From positions 124,001 through 188,000 of the forward strand of contig NZ_OANT01000004.1 of the NCBI RefSeq assembly GCF_900096995.1: a DNA stretch of 64,000 bases. The letters run 5' to 3'. The DNA comes from Acinetobacter puyangensis. GTDB taxonomy: Bacteria > Pseudomonadota > Gammaproteobacteria > Pseudomonadales > Moraxellaceae. Position numbers and translations under genes: made by a program. Positions 46,956 through 59,307 of this stretch are shown in pieces (position 1 is the first letter of the stretch; every line of letters starts with the position of its first letter). Under the pieces are notes generated by a model. It was not told where the DNA came from and did no database searches. It worked only from the letters and a program-made list of their open reading frames with translations.

Positions 46956-46961
46956 ATTATA
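46956..46961 (-). promoter_or_regulatory. Candidate -10 element of the cyclase gene
   Basis: On the minus strand a perfect TATAAT lies here, preceded by a weak -35 (TGTTTT, 17-bp spacer). Transcription from it would begin near 46949, inside the upstream ATG, leaving a leader of about 24 bases. Confidence 0.45.
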
Positions 46962-47276
46962 GCAAATAAAAGTAAACTAAAACACTTGGGATAAATATTA
47001 ATTGATGTCAAAAATAGCCTTTATTTGTTGTATAATTTTTTTTAATGAATTGAAAATTAATAATAATTTTTTTTAATACTATTGATAATCTATCTTATTT
47101 GAATGTGGGTGTGGAGGCAAAAGGGAAATTGCTGCGAAAGTATAAGACTTATCTCTAGAAACCTCATCTTAAAATCAGTACAATAAATAAGATTTTATTA
47201 ATGTGTTTGGTGTATTTTGGGGCCAAATACACTCGATTCTTAAATATTGAATAGGCCTGCCAGGAGTCATCCCCGC
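46962..47276. promoter_or_regulatory. Upstream region of nuo operon
   Basis: About 315 bases with long A/T tracts separate the divergent cyclase and nuoA genes. No gene is visible. It must contain the nuo promoter; I could not assign it confidently. Confidence 0.4.
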
Positions 47277-47828
47277 ATGAGTGCCATTACTCCCTACGAT
47301 TGGGCTACTATAGCTTTTGTCATTGGCGTCGCATTTTTATGTGCCTTTATGTTAACTGTGCCTTTGCTACTGGGTGGAAAATCCTGGGGGCGTGCAAAAC
47401 AGGACCAGTTTGAATCAGGCGTAGTCAGTGCCGGTGGTGCACGTATTCGTTTGTCTGCCAAGTTCTATCTTGTTGCGATTTTCTTTGTGGTGTTCGATTT
47501 AGAGGCACTGTATCTTTATGCATGGTCAACCTCTGTCCGCGAAGTGGGCTGGGTCGGTTTTACCACGGCGGCTGTTTTTATTTTGGTGTTGTTGATTGGT
47601 CTAGTCTACGAGATGAGTACCGGTGCATTAAACTGGGCACCTTCAGATCGTCGTAAGGCTGCCGGCATTAAACCGAAAATCGGTTCACCAAATATGGATA
47701 TTGCTGAGATTACACGATTTAATTCCATTGATGAGCTTGTTCAAGATCCTACAGGTAAAGTTCCTGCACAATCGGCAGTGAAACACCCTCAGGTTAAGCT
47801 TGAATCTCTCAAAAATAGTAAGGAGTAA
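47277..47828 (+). CDS. nuoA: NADH-quinone oxidoreductase subunit A
   Basis: The 183-aa membrane subunit has three hydrophobic segments and the signature SAKFYLVAIFFVVFDLEALYLYAW. It is longer than the E. coli protein (147 aa) because of a C-terminal hydrophilic tail of about 50 residues. ATG 47277 is preferred because CAGGAG lies ten bases upstream; a TTG 30 bases earlier has no such site. It is the first gene of a complete 13-gene nuoA-N operon encoding proton-pumping complex I. Confidence 0.93.
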   Translation: MSAITPYDWATIAFVIGVAFLCAFMLTVPLLLGGKSWGRAKQDQFESGVVSAGGARIRLSAKFYLVAIFFVVFDLEALYLYAWSTSVREVGWVGFTTAAVFILVLLIGLVYEMSTGALNWAPSDRRKAAGIKPKIGSPNMDIAEITRFNSIDELVQDPTGKVPAQSAVKHPQVKLESLKNSKE

Positions 47829-47834
47829 TACGGG

Positions 47835-48512
47835 ATGAAATATACCCTTACCCGTGCGAATCCTAATGCGGATCAATATCCTCTTCAAGAGCGTCAAGTG
47901 GTTAATGACCCGCTTGAAGATGAAGTGAATAAAAATGTCTTCCTCACCAAGTTGGAAGACATTGCGCATACTGCGGTCAACTGGGGACGTAAAAACTCGG
48001 TTTGGCCTTTTAACTTTGGTACTTCTTGTTGTTATGTCGAATATGCAACAACATTGACAGGCGTGCACGATATGTCACGTTTTGGTGCGGAAGTTATTCG
48101 TGCATCACCGCGCCAGGCAGATCTAATGATTGTTGCGGGAACCTGCTTTATCAAAATGGCCCCGGTTATTCAGCGTCTTTATGAACAGATGTTGGAGCCG
48201 AAGTGGGTCATTTCAATGGGTGCCTGTGCAAACTCTGGCGGCATGTACGATATTTATTCTGTGGTACAGGGTGTGGATAAAATTATTCCTGTCGATGTTT
48301 ATGTACCAGGCTGCCCGCCACGTCCTGAAGCATTGATTCAAGCATTGTTGCTATTACAAGACCAAATTCAATTGGAACGTCGTCCTTTATCTGCCGTCAT
48401 TGGTGATGATCTCAAGCCTGTTTACAAGCCGAAGATGATGCCGGAACGTGATCGCAAGAATGCCGAGCGTATTGCAGTGAAAAACTTGCGTTCAATGGAT
48501 GAAATTAAGTAA
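47835..48512 (+). CDS. nuoB: NADH-quinone oxidoreductase subunit B
   Basis: The 225-aa peripheral-arm subunit binds the terminal cluster N2 next to quinone. All four ligands are visible: Cys65-Cys66 in [12 protein letters not shown], Cys131 in MGACANSGG and Cys160 in PGCPPRPE. It starts six bases after nuoA. A 90-bp gap follows before nuoCD, the largest in the operon, with no obvious terminator. Confidence 0.97.
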   Translation: MKYTLTRANPNADQYPLQERQVVNDPLEDEVNKNVFLTKLEDIAHTAVNWGRKNSVWPFNFGTSCCYVEYATTLTGVHDMSRFGAEVIRASPRQADLMIVAGTCFIKMAPVIQRLYEQMLEPKWVISMGACANSGGMYDIYSVVQGVDKIIPVDVYVPGCPPRPEALIQALLLLQDQIQLERRPLSAVIGDDLKPVYKPKMMPERDRKNAERIAVKNLRSMDEIK

Positions 48513-48601
48513 TAGGGCTGACACCAAGAAAACAACTGTGCATCTGCACAGTATTGTCAGTTTAGCGAACCGAATTTTTTTAAAAATAGGAAGCCAAGCC
48601 A

Positions 48602-50386
48602 ATGGCTGAAACTGAAATTGCTATGCCAGAAGCGGAAGTGGATTCACGTCCAGCATTTGCGATTGTAGAAGAGTTAAAAACCAAGTTTGGTGAAAACTTC
48701 TACGTGCAAACGACGTTTGATAATTTTCCGACTGTCTGGGTTGAGCGCTCTCGCATACTCGAAGTTCTGATGTTTTTAAGGACAGTTCCACGTCCTTATG
48801 TGATGCTATTTGACTTATCTGCAATGGATGAGCGTTTACGTACACATCGTGAAGGATTGCCTGCATCAGACTTTACCGTGTTCTATCATTTGTTGTCACT
48901 GGAACGTAATAGCGATATTCGGATTAAAGTTGCCTTGAATGAAGATGATTTGAATCTTCCGACGGCAACTAGTATCTGGCCAAATGCCAACTGGTATGAA
49001 CGTGAAGTCTATGACATGTTTGGTATCAAGTTCGATGGACATCCGATGTTACGTCGTATTCTATTGCCAACGTACTGGGAAGGCCATCCGCTACGTAAGG
49101 AATATTCCGCCCGTGCGACTGAATACACTCCGTATATGCAGAACCAAGCTAAACAGGATTTTGAACAGGAGCATTTGCGTTTTGTACCCGAAGATTGGGG
49201 TCTAAAACGTGGTAATGCCGATGAAGACTATATGTTCCTGAACATTGGTCCTAACCATCCGTCAGCGCATGGTGCCTTCCGTGTGATCTTGCAGCTTGAT
49301 GGTGAAGAAGTGCTAGATTGTGTGCCGGATATTGGTTATCACCATCGTGGTGTGGAAAAAATGGCTGAGCGTCAAACATGGCATTCATTCATTCCGTATA
49401 CCGACCGTGTTGATTATCTCGGTGGTGTAGCGCAAAACATGCCGTATGTGATGGCGGTTGAGCAAATGGCAGGGATTACTGTGCCGGATCGTGCGCAATG
49501 TATTCGTGTCATGCTATGTGAGTTATTCCGTATCAATAACCACTTGCTGTATATCGGAACAGCAATTCAGGATACCGGTGGTATGACACCGGTATTTTAT
49601 ATGTTTGCCGACCGTCAGAAAATTTATGATGCGATTGAAGCGATTACTGGTTTCCGTATGCATCCGGCCTGGTTCCGTATCGGTGGTACAGCACATGATT
49701 TGCCGAATAACTGGCAAAAGTTGATCAAGGATATTCTGGACTGGATGCCAAAACGTCTGGACGAATACCACAAGGCAGCATTGAAAAACTCGGTGTTTCA
49801 GGGTCGTACCAAAAATGTGGCGCAGTATGATGCCAAGTCTGCATTGGCATGGGGTGTTACAGGTACGGGTCTACGTGCCACAGGGATTGATTTTGATGTG
49901 CGTAAATATCGTCCATACAGTGGTTACGAGAATTATGACTTTGAAGTCCCTGTTGAATATGAAGGCGATGCCTTTGCCCGTGTCATGGTGCATTTCCATG
50001 AAATTCGTGAATCATTAAAGATCGTTAAACAGTGTCTGGATTATATGCCATCAGGTGCGTATAAAGCCGATCATCCACTGGCTGTTCCACCGCCAAAAGA
50101 CAAGACTTTACAGGATATTGAGACCCTGATTACACACTTCCTGAGTGTGTCATGGGGACCTGTTATGCCTGCGGGCGAGTCGTCATTTATGGCAGAAGTG
50201 GTAAAAGGTGCGAGTACCTATTATCTGACATCGGATAAGGCGACGATGAGCTATCGTACCCGTATCCGTACACCGACCTTCACGCACTTACAGCAAATTC
50301 CTTCAGTGATTAACGGTAGTTTGGTTTCTGACTTAATCATTTATTTGGCAACCATTGACGTGGTTATGGCAGATGTGGATCGCTAG
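48602..50386 (+). CDS. nuoCD: NADH-quinone oxidoreductase fused subunit C/D
   Basis: The 594-aa protein fuses NuoC (about 1-190, with [24 protein letters not shown]) to NuoD (about 205-594, with [29 protein letters not shown] and the C-terminal VMADVDR). The fusion is normal in E. coli, Pseudomonas and Acinetobacter. NuoD lines the quinone pocket with NuoB. A start 12 codons or so later is not needed; ATG 48602 follows AGGAAG. Confidence 0.97.
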   Translation: MAETEIAMPEAEVDSRPAFAIVEELKTKFGENFYVQTTFDNFPTVWVERSRILEVLMFLRTVPRPYVMLFDLSAMDERLRTHREGLPASDFTVFYHLLSLERNSDIRIKVALNEDDLNLPTATSIWPNANWYEREVYDMFGIKFDGHPMLRRILLPTYWEGHPLRKEYSARATEYTPYMQNQAKQDFEQEHLRFVPEDWGLKRGNADEDYMFLNIGPNHPSAHGAFRVILQLDGEEVLDCVPDIGYHHRGVEKMAERQTWHSFIPYTDRVDYLGGVAQNMPYVMAVEQMAGITVPDRAQCIRVMLCELFRINNHLLYIGTAIQDTGGMTPVFYMFADRQKIYDAIEAITGFRMHPAWFRIGGTAHDLPNNWQKLIKDILDWMPKRLDEYHKAALKNSVFQGRTKNVAQYDAKSALAWGVTGTGLRATGIDFDVRKYRPYSGYENYDFEVPVEYEGDAFARVMVHFHEIRESLKIVKQCLDYMPSGAYKADHPLAVPPPKDKTLQDIETLITHFLSVSWGPVMPAGESSFMAEVVKGASTYYLTSDKATMSYRTRIRTPTFTHLQQIPSVINGSLVSDLIIYLATIDVVMADVDR

Positions 50387-50398
50387 GGGTAACGTATT

Positions 50399-50908
50399 AT
50401 GATGATTTTGACTGATAAAAAACCTCGTGTGAATGTGGAAGGGATTTTGACCAGTGAAGAAATTCACGAAATTGATCATCACATTCACCATTATCCGGAT
50501 CCACGTGCAGCATCACTGGATGCATTGAAATGTGTACAGCGTCGTAATGGCTGGGTTGATGATGCACAGATGAATGCGATTGCACAGTTGCTGACAATTA
50601 GCGTGGCAGATCTGGAAGGTGTGGCAACATTCTACAACCGGATTTATCGTCGTCCTGTGGGTCGTCACGTGATCTTGTTATGTGATTCGATTGCCTGCTT
50701 CTTGATGGGCGCTGAAACACTGGCAGAAGCATTCCAGCGTGAATTGGGGATCCAGTTTGGTCAGACCACTGCCGATGGACGTTTTACCTTGTTGCCAATT
50801 TGCTGTCTGGGCAATTGCGATAAAGGACCAACACTTATGATTGATGAAGATACACACGGTTTGGTTGCTGTATCTTCGGTCAAACAGTTATTGGAGAAGT
50901 ATGTATGA
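50399..50908 (+). CDS. nuoE: NADH-quinone oxidoreductase subunit E
   Basis: The 169-aa subunit carries the thioredoxin-like 2Fe-2S cluster N1a. Ligands Cys95, Cys100, Cys136 and Cys140 have the expected spacing (CDSIAC and CCLGNC). It works with NuoF in the NADH-oxidising module. Two adjacent ATGs (50399 and 50402) are possible starts. It overlaps nuoF by four bases (ATGA). Confidence 0.96.
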   Translation: MMILTDKKPRVNVEGILTSEEIHEIDHHIHHYPDPRAASLDALKCVQRRNGWVDDAQMNAIAQLLTISVADLEGVATFYNRIYRRPVGRHVILLCDSIACFLMGAETLAEAFQRELGIQFGQTTADGRFTLLPICCLGNCDKGPTLMIDEDTHGLVAVSSVKQLLEKYV

Positions 50909-52236
50909 ATACTGAACCAAAACCGATTTATGGCGACGGCAATCCTGAAACGCATCCTTTAACATGGCGTTTAAGCAAACAGGATCATGTCCGCAGTGCT
51001 GATGCTTATGAAGCACTGGATGGCTATGCTGGCTTTAAAAAAGCCATTACCATGCAACCTGCCGAAGTATTGGACGTAGTGAAAGCTGCTACAGTCAAAG
51101 GGCGTGGTGGTGCAGGTTTTCCAGCCGGGATCAAATGGTCGTTGATGGCACCGAATGATGGTGGTCCTCGCTATTTGATCTGTAATGCCGATGAGATGGA
51201 ACCGGGAACCTTTAAAGACCGCTTGTTGATGGAGCGTTTGCCACATCAACTGATTGAAGGCATGTTGATTGCAGGTTATACCCTTGAAGCAACACAGGGC
51301 TATATCTTTATTCGTGGTGAATATATTGAAGCTGCGAAATATTTGAATGAAGCACTAGAGCAGATTCGTGCCAAAGGTTATCTCGGTGAAAATATTCTGG
51401 GTACCGGCTGGAACTTCGAAATGCATGTGCATACCGGTGCCGGACGTTATATCTGCGGTGAAGAAACTGCATTGATTAACTCGCTGGAAGGGCGTCGTGC
51501 CAATCCTCGGACCAAACCACCATTTCCACAGGTTGCTGGTGCATGGGGTCGCCCAACCATCGTGAATAACGTGGAAACTTATAATAACTTACCGGCGATT
51601 ATGTTACGTGGTCCGGAATGGTATATCGGCCTGTCGGCGGGTAAATCCAAAGATCCGGGCACAAAAATCTATGGTGCTTCAGGTAAAGTCAATTTCCCCG
51701 GATTATGGGAATTGCCATTTGGTACTACCGCACGTGAAGTGATCGAAGAGCATGCCGGCGGTATGCGCGATGGTCTGAAACTCAAAGCATGGTTACCGGG
51801 CGGTGCATCGACCGACTTTCTTGCCGCAGAGCACATTGATCTGCCGATGGATTCGGAAAGTATCATGAAAGCAGGTTCACGTTTGGGGACATGCCTGCTG
51901 ATGGTAGTCGATGAAACCCAGTGTATGGTTGCCGCAGTGCGTAATCTTGAAGAGTTTTTTGCACGTGAATCCTGTGGCTGGTGTACCCCATGTCGTGATG
52001 GTTTACCATGGGCAGTAAAAGCACTTAAAGCCCTCGAAAATGGTGACGGTACCATGGAAGATATACAGCATCTTCAGGAACTCACCAAAAAATTATGGAT
52101 TGGTAAAACCTTCTGTGCCCATGCGCCCGGTGCAATGGAACCGTTAATGGGTGCATTAAAATATTTCCGTAGCGAGTTTGAAGCAAAAGTGACCAATCGT
52201 CCGGTTGCTCAAGCCAGCCACGTTGAACAAGTTTAA
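50905..52236 (+). CDS. nuoF: NADH-quinone oxidoreductase subunit F
   Basis: The 443-aa subunit oxidises NADH through FMN and cluster N3. The NADH/FMN loop [11 protein letters not shown] and the glycine-rich [14 protein letters not shown] segment are intact; N3 ligands are Cys357, Cys360, Cys363 (CGWCTPC) and the Cys in TFCAHAPGA. Length agrees with E. coli NuoF (445). Confidence 0.97.
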   Translation: MNTEPKPIYGDGNPETHPLTWRLSKQDHVRSADAYEALDGYAGFKKAITMQPAEVLDVVKAATVKGRGGAGFPAGIKWSLMAPNDGGPRYLICNADEMEPGTFKDRLLMERLPHQLIEGMLIAGYTLEATQGYIFIRGEYIEAAKYLNEALEQIRAKGYLGENILGTGWNFEMHVHTGAGRYICGEETALINSLEGRRANPRTKPPFPQVAGAWGRPTIVNNVETYNNLPAIMLRGPEWYIGLSAGKSKDPGTKIYGASGKVNFPGLWELPFGTTAREVIEEHAGGMRDGLKLKAWLPGGASTDFLAAEHIDLPMDSESIMKAGSRLGTCLLMVVDETQCMVAAVRNLEEFFARESCGWCTPCRDGLPWAVKALKALENGDGTMEDIQHLQELTKKLWIGKTFCAHAPGAMEPLMGALKYFRSEFEAKVTNRPVAQASHVEQV

Positions 52237-52247
52237 GGAATTCGACT

Positions 52248-54947
52248 ATGGCTACAATTCATGTCGATGGAAAACAATATGAGGTCAATGGCTCAGAGAA
52301 CCTGCTACAGGCATGTTTGTCTCTGGGGATTGATATTCCTTATTTTTGTTGGCACCCATCCTTAGGTTCAGTTGGTTCTTGTCGTCAATGTGCGGTCACG
52401 CAGTATGCAAATCCTGAAGACACACGCGGACGTCTGGTGATGTCATGTATGACACCAGCGGCTGACAATACCTATATTTCGATTGAAGACAAAGAAGCGG
52501 TTGATTTCCGTGCTTCGATTGTTGAACTGCTGATGACCAACCATCCACACGATTGTCCAGTGTGTGAAGAGGGTGGTCATTGTCATTTGCAAGATATGAC
52601 AGTGATGACACAACATGATCGTCGTCGCTATCGTTTCACCAAACGTACCCATCATAATCAGGAATTGGGTTCGTTTATTGCGCATGAAATGAACCGTTGT
52701 ATCGCGTGCTATCGTTGTGTGCGTTATTACAAGGATTATGCTGGCGGCACCGACTTTGGTGTGTATGCCAATGCATCTCGGGTTTATTTTGGTCGTCCTG
52801 AATCAGGGATACTGGAATCTGAATTTTCAGGTAACCTGACTGAAGTTTGTCCAACAGGTGTATTCACCGATAAAACCCATTCCGAACGTTATAACCGTAA
52901 ATGGGACATGCAGTATGCACCTAGCGTATGTCAGGGCTGTTCTTCCGGTTGTAATATTTCACCGGGTGAGCGTTATGGCGAATTACGCCGTGTCGAAAAT
53001 CGTTTTAATGGTGAAGTCAATCAATACTTCCTGTGTGATAAAGGACGTTTTGGTACTGGTTATGTCAATCGTAGCGATCGTCCACGTCAGCCACAATTAC
53101 GTGCCAATGGCAATGTGGTGACTTTATCCACTGATGAAGCACTGGATCAGGTGCTGCTTAATTTAAAAGGCAAAAAAGTCCTCGGTATTGGTTCACCACG
53201 TGCCAGTCTGGAATCCAACTATGCACTGCGAGAATTGGTAGGACGTGAGCATTATTCCACCGGGATGAGTCAGAAAGAACAATCTCTGGTAGAGCTGGCT
53301 GCGGACATTATGCAAAGTGAAGGGATTTATAATCCCGGCATGCGTGAAGTGGAAAGCTATGATGCGGTATTGATTCTGGGTGAAGATTTAACCCAGACCG
53401 CACCACGTATGGCATTGTCGGTACGTCAGGCAGCAAAAAACAAAGCCAAGCAAATGGCAGCGGAAAAACGTACACAGGAATGGTTGGCAGAACCGGTACA
53501 ACGTATCGGACAACATGCCAAATCACCAGTGTATATTCTGGCAGCAACGCAAACTCGCTTATCTGATATTGCAGAAGCAGAAGTGGTTGCATCGCCGAAT
53601 GATATTGCCCGTTTAGGTTTTGCAGTGGCTGCTGCATTAAAAGGTGAAACACTGACTGGTTTGGCTGATGATGCAAAAGCATTTGCACAAACCATGGCAG
53701 ATACCTTAAAAGCTGCGAAAAAACCATTGGTGATTTCAGGTACCAGTTTACAGGATCCGGCAATCATCGAGGCGGCTGCGGCAGTTGCACAGGCCTTGGG
53801 TGAACCTGCTGGCTTAAGCCTGACTGTACCGGAAGTCAACTCAATGGGCTTGGCAATTTTCGGTGGGTTAAGTCTGGAACAGGCATTTGCACAAGATTAC
53901 GATACAGTTGTGATTATCGAAAATGACCTTTTCCGTCGTTTACCGGCGGTACAAGTTAAAGCAGCATTCAATAAAGCACAATGTGTCATTACGCTGGATC
54001 ACAGTGAAACCGAAACAGTAAAAGCATCTGATTATGTCTTGTCTGCGGCCAGCTTTGCCGAAGGTGATGGCACAGTCGTGAGTCAGGAAGGTCGTGCACA
54101 ACGCTTCTACCAAGTTTATGATCCTGCTTATTACAAACCTGAATATGTGATTAAGGAATCATGGCGCTGGTTGCATGCCATTAAAACCGAGCTGGAAGGT
54201 CGCGAAATTTCATGGACCTTGCTGGATCATGTGATTGAAGATGTGGCACGTTCTACACCACAATTGGAAGCTGTACGTGAGGTTGCACCTGATGCCAGCT
54301 ATCGTATTCATGGTCTGAAAATTGCCCGTGAACCACGCCGCTATTCTGGTCGTACCGCAATGCGTGCACCTATTTCTGTGCATGAGCCAAAACAGCCAGT
54401 TGATGTTGATTCTGCCTTGACTTTCTCTATGGAAGGTTATGTTGGCCCGCAAAAAGAATCTTCACTGATTCCATTTGCATGGGCACCGGGCTGGAACTCA
54501 CCACAATCCTGGAATAAATATCAGGATGAGGTCGGTGGTCACTTAAAAGGCGGTGACTCTGGTATACGTTTATTTGATCGTTTGCCAAAACGTCCTGCGC
54601 GTAGTTATGTGGCACCGAATGCAGCGGTTGAAAATCCGGACGTTTTCCGTCTGGTACCAATGCATCATATTTTTGCCTCAGGTGAATTTACGGTGAAAAC
54701 ACCTGCCATGCAATCCCGTATTCCGGAAGCTGTTTTTGCAGTTGGAGAACAGGATGCAACACGTTTGAATTTGCAGGATGGTCAGCGCATCACAGTAAAA
54801 GCGGGTGACAGCATTGTAAACTTGCCGATTCAGGTGATTGAATACTTACCAACGGGTTATATTGGTTATCCGATTGGTCAGGCACCTACAGTATCTCTTG
54901 CCGAACCTGTAGCAATCTCAGTCGAAGCACAAGCGGTAGGAGTGTAA
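52248..54947 (+). CDS. nuoG: NADH-quinone oxidoreductase subunit G
   Basis: The 899-aa subunit carries several Fe-S clusters of the electron wire. The N-terminal 2Fe-2S ferredoxin domain has [15 protein letters not shown]; then come the His/Cys cluster site [13 protein letters not shown], the [17 protein letters not shown] segment and the [11 protein letters not shown]7-type motif (about residues 225-235), followed by a molybdopterin-oxidoreductase-like domain without molybdenum function. It begins 11 bases after nuoF. Confidence 0.96.
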   Translation: MATIHVDGKQYEVNGSENLLQACLSLGIDIPYFCWHPSLGSVGSCRQCAVTQYANPEDTRGRLVMSCMTPAADNTYISIEDKEAVDFRASIVELLMTNHPHDCPVCEEGGHCHLQDMTVMTQHDRRRYRFTKRTHHNQELGSFIAHEMNRCIACYRCVRYYKDYAGGTDFGVYANASRVYFGRPESGILESEFSGNLTEVCPTGVFTDKTHSERYNRKWDMQYAPSVCQGCSSGCNISPGERYGELRRVENRFNGEVNQYFLCDKGRFGTGYVNRSDRPRQPQLRANGNVVTLSTDEALDQVLLNLKGKKVLGIGSPRASLESNYALRELVGREHYSTGMSQKEQSLVELAADIMQSEGIYNPGMREVESYDAVLILGEDLTQTAPRMALSVRQAAKNKAKQMAAEKRTQEWLAEPVQRIGQHAKSPVYILAATQTRLSDIAEAEVVASPNDIARLGFAVAAALKGETLTGLADDAKAFAQTMADTLKAAKKPLVISGTSLQDPAIIEAAAAVAQALGEPAGLSLTVPEVNSMGLAIFGGLSLEQAFAQDYDTVVIIENDLFRRLPAVQVKAAFNKAQCVITLDHSETETVKASDYVLSAASFAEGDGTVVSQEGRAQRFYQVYDPAYYKPEYVIKESWRWLHAIKTELEGREISWTLLDHVIEDVARSTPQLEAVREVAPDASYRIHGLKIAREPRRYSGRTAMRAPISVHEPKQPVDVDSALTFSMEGYVGPQKESSLIPFAWAPGWNSPQSWNKYQDEVGGHLKGGDSGIRLFDRLPKRPARSYVAPNAAVENPDVFRLVPMHHIFASGEFTVKTPAMQSRIPEAVFAVGEQDATRLNLQDGQRITVKAGDSIVNLPIQVIEYLPTGYIGYPIGQAPTVSLAEPVAISVEAQAVGV

Positions 54948-54949
54948 TC

Positions 54950-55960
54950 ATGAACGAATCTTTACGCGTTCTGCCGACTTGGGTTGCAGGCTATGAAACT
55001 GCCTTTTTGGTGATTCAGGCGATTGTGATTTTGCTGGTTGTTGTACTGGTTGCAGCATTTATGTCATTTATCGAGCGTCGTTTGCTCGGTTTATGGCAAG
55101 ACCGTTATGGTCCCAACCGTGTTGGTCCGTTTGGTATTTTCCAGATCGTTGCCGACATGTTGAAAATCATGTTTAAAGAAGACTGGACACCAAAGTTTGT
55201 TGATAAATTGACATTCCGTCTGGCACCTGCTGTAGCAATGGCGACGGCAGTTTTATCATTTTTAGTGATTCCGGTGAGTCCGTCACTGGGTGTGGCAGAC
55301 ATGAGTATCGGGCTATTGTTCTTTATGGCAATGGCAGGTATTGCTGTCTATGCCGTGTTATTCGGTGGCTGGTCTTCCAATAACAAATATGCCTTACTTG
55401 GTGGTTTACGTTCTGCCGCACAAACCATTTCTTATGAAGTCTTTTTAGGGATTTCATTAATGGGTGTGGTGGCGATTGCTGGTTCATTTAACCTGCGTGA
55501 AATCGTTGAAGCGCAGCGTGATGTCTGGTTTGTGATTCCACAATTTTTAGGTTTCCTGATCTTTGTGGTGGCCGGTGTTGCAGTAACACACCGTCATCCA
55601 TTTGACCAGCCGGAAGCCGAGCAGGAACTGGCAGAAGGTTATCACGTCGAATATGGTGGTATGAAATGGGGGATGTTCTTCGTTGCCGAATATGTCAACA
55701 TCATCCTGATTTCTGCGTTAATGACCACATTATTCTTCGGTGGATGGCTTGCGCCGTTTAATCTTGAAATTCCATTTATTCCGCCAATCTTCTGGTTTGT
55801 GATCAAAACATTGTTCTTTATGATGATGTTTATTCTGGCGCGTGGTTCGTTAATTCGTCCTCGTTATGATCAGGTGATGAACTTCGGTTGGAAAGTATGC
55901 TTGCCACTGGCACTTGTAAATTTACTGGTGACCGGCGCAGTTATTCTGTGGTTGAACTAA
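54950..55960 (+). CDS. nuoH: NADH-quinone oxidoreductase subunit H
   Basis: The 336-aa membrane subunit joins the peripheral and membrane arms and forms part of the quinone channel. Signatures are [21 protein letters not shown], and the acidic loop [20 protein letters not shown]. About eight or nine membrane segments. It begins two bases after the nuoG stop. Confidence 0.97.
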   Translation: MNESLRVLPTWVAGYETAFLVIQAIVILLVVVLVAAFMSFIERRLLGLWQDRYGPNRVGPFGIFQIVADMLKIMFKEDWTPKFVDKLTFRLAPAVAMATAVLSFLVIPVSPSLGVADMSIGLLFFMAMAGIAVYAVLFGGWSSNNKYALLGGLRSAAQTISYEVFLGISLMGVVAIAGSFNLREIVEAQRDVWFVIPQFLGFLIFVVAGVAVTHRHPFDQPEAEQELAEGYHVEYGGMKWGMFFVAEYVNIILISALMTTLFFGGWLAPFNLEIPFIPPIFWFVIKTLFFMMMFILARGSLIRPRYDQVMNFGWKVCLPLALVNLLVTGAVILWLN

Positions 55961-55973
55961 GGAGGCAGGAAGA

Positions 55974-56537
55974 ATGATTAAAATATTAGCTTCCTTAGGG
56001 AAGGTTGTGATTGGTGCAGGAACGATTATACGTTCTTTATGGATGGTGTTCAGCCATGCGACACGTCCGCGTGACACCATTTTATATCCGGAAGTGAAGG
56101 GTGAAGATATTGTTCCGCCACGTTATCGTGGACGAATTGTACTGACTCGTGATCCGGATGGTGAAGAACGTTGTGTGGCCTGTAACTTGTGTGCTGTGGC
56201 ATGTCCGGTGGGCTGTATTTCTCTGCAAAAAGCAGAAAAAGAAGATGGTCGTTGGTATCCGGAATTTTTCCGTATCAACTTCTCGCGTTGTATTTTCTGT
56301 GGAATGTGCGAAGAAGCCTGTCCGACTACTGCGATTCAACTGACACCGGATTTTGAGCTGGGTGAATATGTGCGCCAGGATCTGGTGTATGAGAAAGAAA
56401 ACTTACTCATTTCTGGTCCAGGTAAATATCCGGATTATAACTTTTATCGTGTAGCAGGTATGGCTGTGGCAGGTAAAGAAAAAGGTCAGGCACAAAAAGA
56501 AAGTGCACCGATTGATACACGGAGCTTATTACCATGA
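55974..56537 (+). CDS. nuoI: NADH-quinone oxidoreductase subunit I
   Basis: The 187-aa ferredoxin-like subunit binds clusters N6a and N6b. Two complete 4Fe-4S motifs are visible: Cys67-70-73-77 ([11 protein letters not shown]) and Cys106-109-112-116 ([11 protein letters not shown]). It relays electrons to NuoB. Its TGA overlaps the nuoJ start. Confidence 0.97.
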   Translation: MIKILASLGKVVIGAGTIIRSLWMVFSHATRPRDTILYPEVKGEDIVPPRYRGRIVLTRDPDGEERCVACNLCAVACPVGCISLQKAEKEDGRWYPEFFRINFSRCIFCGMCEEACPTTAIQLTPDFELGEYVRQDLVYEKENLLISGPGKYPDYNFYRVAGMAVAGKEKGQAQKESAPIDTRSLLP

Positions 56538-57088
56538 TGTGGCCATTTTACTTAATGGCTCTTGTGGCCATTATCTCTACGATTCGAGTGATTACCAACT
56601 CGAATCCTGTACATGCTCTGTTAAGTTTGATTATTTCCTTACTTGCAGTTGCGGGTATTTTCTTTATCGTGGGTGCACCGTTTGCCGGTGCGCTGGAAAT
56701 CATTGTTTATGCGGGTGCGATCATGGTGTTGTTCGTATTCGTGGTGATGATGCTCAACCTTGGCTCACATACGGTTGCTCAGGAAAAATCATGGTTGACT
56801 TCTGAAACTTGGGCATATCCGGCAGCCATGAGTTTTATCATGGGCTTGATTCTGGTATGGACATTGAGTCATAGCACAACCGATGCTGTGATGGGACAAC
56901 AATTGATTGGTCCAAAACAGGTGGGTATAGCCCTATTTACCAAATATTTATTATTGGTAGAAGTGGCTGCGTTGCTTTTACTTGCATCATTGGTGGCTGC
57001 TTACCATCTGGGGAAACGCGGCTTAGGCCAAGAGCAGGGTGAAGTGCAGGGTAAAAATCATAGCGAAGACAAGAAGGAGCAAGGCTAA
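56534..57088 (+). CDS. nuoJ: NADH-quinone oxidoreductase subunit J
   Basis: The 184-aa membrane subunit has five hydrophobic segments and the characteristic [24 protein letters not shown] helix, thought to take part in coupling. The C-terminus is hydrophilic. Overlaps by four bases with nuoI and one base with nuoK indicate translational coupling. Confidence 0.96.
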   Translation: MMWPFYLMALVAIISTIRVITNSNPVHALLSLIISLLAVAGIFFIVGAPFAGALEIIVYAGAIMVLFVFVVMMLNLGSHTVAQEKSWLTSETWAYPAAMSFIMGLILVWTLSHSTTDAVMGQQLIGPKQVGIALFTKYLLLVEVAALLLLASLVAAYHLGKRGLGQEQGEVQGKNHSEDKKEQG

Positions 57089-57396
57089 TGGGACATATTC
57101 CTTTAGAGCATGGCTTAATCCTTGCGACGATTTTATTCGCCTTAGGATTCTGCGGTGTCATGGTGCGTCGTAATGTATTGTTCATCCTGATGAGTCTTGA
57201 AGTGATGATGAATGCGGCAGCACTGGCGTTTGTACTGGCAGGTAGTGCTTGGGGACAGGCAGATGGACAGATTATGTTTATCTTTATTCTGACGCTTGCA
57301 GCAGCAGAAGCCTGTATCGGTTTGGCGATCGTACTTCAGTTTTATCACCGCTTCCATCACTTGGATGTGGATGCAGCTAGTGAGATGCGCGGATGA
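57088..57396 (+). CDS. nuoK: NADH-quinone oxidoreductase subunit K
   Basis: The 102-aa three-helix antiporter-like subunit has conserved Glu residues in SLEVMMNAA and [11 protein letters not shown] that lie on the proton path. It overlaps nuoJ by one base and nuoL by four. Confidence 0.97.
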   Translation: MGHIPLEHGLILATILFALGFCGVMVRRNVLFILMSLEVMMNAAALAFVLAGSAWGQADGQIMFIFILTLAAAEACIGLAIVLQFYHRFHHLDVDAASEMRG

Positions 57397-59306
57397 GTTA
57401 TTTATATTTAACAATTCTTTTTCCGCTAATTGGTTTTATCTTATTGGCGGCAGGGCGTGATAAGCTCTCTGAAAATGTAGCAGCAGTGATTGGTGTTGGG
57501 GCAGTGGGGTTATCTGCACTGGCTGCACTGTTTGCAGGTATTGATTTTTACAATGTCAAAGCTGCATTGCCAGCAGATTCTGCGGTACTGGGTTTTAATC
57601 AGCATTTATGGACATGGTTTAGTGTCGGTGGATTTAGTCCTGCAATTGGTCTACATCTTGATGGTCTGTCATTATTGATGACCGGCATGGTTAGCGGTGT
57701 TGGTTTTCTGATTCATATTTTTGCATCATGGTATATGCGTGGTGAAGAAGGCTATGCACGTTTCTTCTCTTATTTTAACCTGTTTGTGGCAAGCATGTTG
57801 GTGCTTGTATTGGGTGATAACCTTGCGTTGTTATTCTTGGGTTGGGAAGGTGTAGGTCTGTGTTCATACCTGTTGATTGGTTTTTACTATGCCAATCCTG
57901 CCAATGGTTGGGCTGCAATTAAAGCCTTTACCGTAACCCGTGTGGGTGATGTATTTTTGCTGATTGCGCTATTCTTGCTGTACCAACAGTTCGGTACCTT
58001 GGATATCCGTACCATTGTCGATCATGCATCTACAGTATTAACCGATAGCAATATTGCATTCTGGACAGCATTGATGTTGTTTCTGGGTGCTGCGGGTAAA
58101 TCTGCACAAATTCCATTACAAACCTGGCTTGCCGATGCCATGGCAGGTCCGACACCAGTTTCTGCATTGATCCATGCGGCAACGATGGTTACTGCCGGGA
58201 TCTATTTAACCAGCCGTTTATTCAGCGTGTTTGAAATGGCGCCTGAGATTTTACAATTTATCTCAATTGTTGGCGCAATTACCTTGCTGGTTGCTGGTTT
58301 TGCGGCATTGGTACAAACCGATATCAAACGTATTCTGGCTTACTCTACCATGAGTCAGCTGGGTTATATGTTTATGGCGGTTGGTGCAGAAGCCTATCAG
58401 GCTGGTTTGTTCCATATGCTGGCACACGCATTCTTCAAGGCATTATTATTCTTGTCTTCCGGTGCGGTGATTCTGGCCTGTCATCATGAGCAAAACATTC
58501 TCAAAATGGGTGGTCTGTGGAAAAAGATTCCATTTGTCTTTGCCTGTTTTGTGGTCGGTGGCGGTGCCTTGGCTGCGCTTCCATTTATTACCGTTGGTTT
58601 CTTCTCCAAAGATGCGATTCTGGGTGCGGTCTATGCCCATGCAACACTGGCAAACTTACCACTGTATAACACTTTATACTGGGTTGGTGTGATCGGTGCT
58701 TTCCTCACTTCAATTTATACCTTCCGTTTAATTTGGCTGGTATTCTTTGGTCAGGAAAAAACACATGCACATGAAATCAAGGGCGTGACCTATTGGGGGC
58801 CTTTGTCGATCTTACTGGTTCTGTCTACTGGTGTGGGTGGTTTATTAAAAGCACCTGTAGAAAGCTTGCTGAATTCTGCCAAAATTCCGGCATTCATTAT
58901 CCCAGAGAGTCTGGAACATGCAGTACATGGTGCAGAACATCTGGCTGTCGGTATTGCTTTGGCTGGCTTGTTATTGGGTGTGGTGTTGTTTGTGTTTGCA
59001 TACGGTAGCGTAAAAAATATTGCAAATACTTCATTTGGTGCGGGTATCGCACATATCTGGCGTACTGCATTCGGTTTTGATGCCTTATATGACATCGTGT
59101 TTGTAAAACCATATTTATTCATTGCACGTCTATTGGGACGTGATCCGATCGATGGTTTATGGCTTGTGCTGCCTGCGCTGGTAAAAGGTGGTCATAAATT
59201 TACGAGCTGGCGTCAAACTGGTTCATTACGTGAATACGCTTCGAGTATTGGTTTAGGGGTTGTGGTGTTATTGATCATCCTCGTCATTACTCAGGTGGGG
59301 GTATAA
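57393..59306 (+). CDS. nuoL: NADH-quinone oxidoreductase subunit L
   Basis: The 637-aa antiporter-like pump subunit has the proton-channel signatures [17 protein letters not shown] and the broken helix LPLQTWL-like [33 protein letters not shown], with a long amphipathic lateral helix expected at the C-terminus. Length fits E. coli NuoL (613) with small insertions. Confidence 0.97.
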   Translation: MSYLYLTILFPLIGFILLAAGRDKLSENVAAVIGVGAVGLSALAALFAGIDFYNVKAALPADSAVLGFNQHLWTWFSVGGFSPAIGLHLDGLSLLMTGMVSGVGFLIHIFASWYMRGEEGYARFFSYFNLFVASMLVLVLGDNLALLFLGWEGVGLCSYLLIGFYYANPANGWAAIKAFTVTRVGDVFLLIALFLLYQQFGTLDIRTIVDHASTVLTDSNIAFWTALMLFLGAAGKSAQIPLQTWLADAMAGPTPVSALIHAATMVTAGIYLTSRLFSVFEMAPEILQFISIVGAITLLVAGFAALVQTDIKRILAYSTMSQLGYMFMAVGAEAYQAGLFHMLAHAFFKALLFLSSGAVILACHHEQNILKMGGLWKKIPFVFACFVVGGGALAALPFITVGFFSKDAILGAVYAHATLANLPLYNTLYWVGVIGAFLTSIYTFRLIWLVFFGQEKTHAHEIKGVTYWGPLSILLVLSTGVGGLLKAPVESLLNSAKIPAFIIPESLEHAVHGAEHLAVGIALAGLLLGVVLFVFAYGSVKNIANTSFGAGIAHIWRTAFGFDALYDIVFVKPYLFIARLLGRDPIDGLWLVLPALVKGGHKFTSWRQTGSLREYASSIGLGVVVLLIILVITQVGV

Positions 59307-59307
59307 G

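Noticed and set aside
48602..50386. NuoCD fusion as a novel event
   Set aside because: The fusion is normal in E. coli, Pseudomonas and Acinetobacter.
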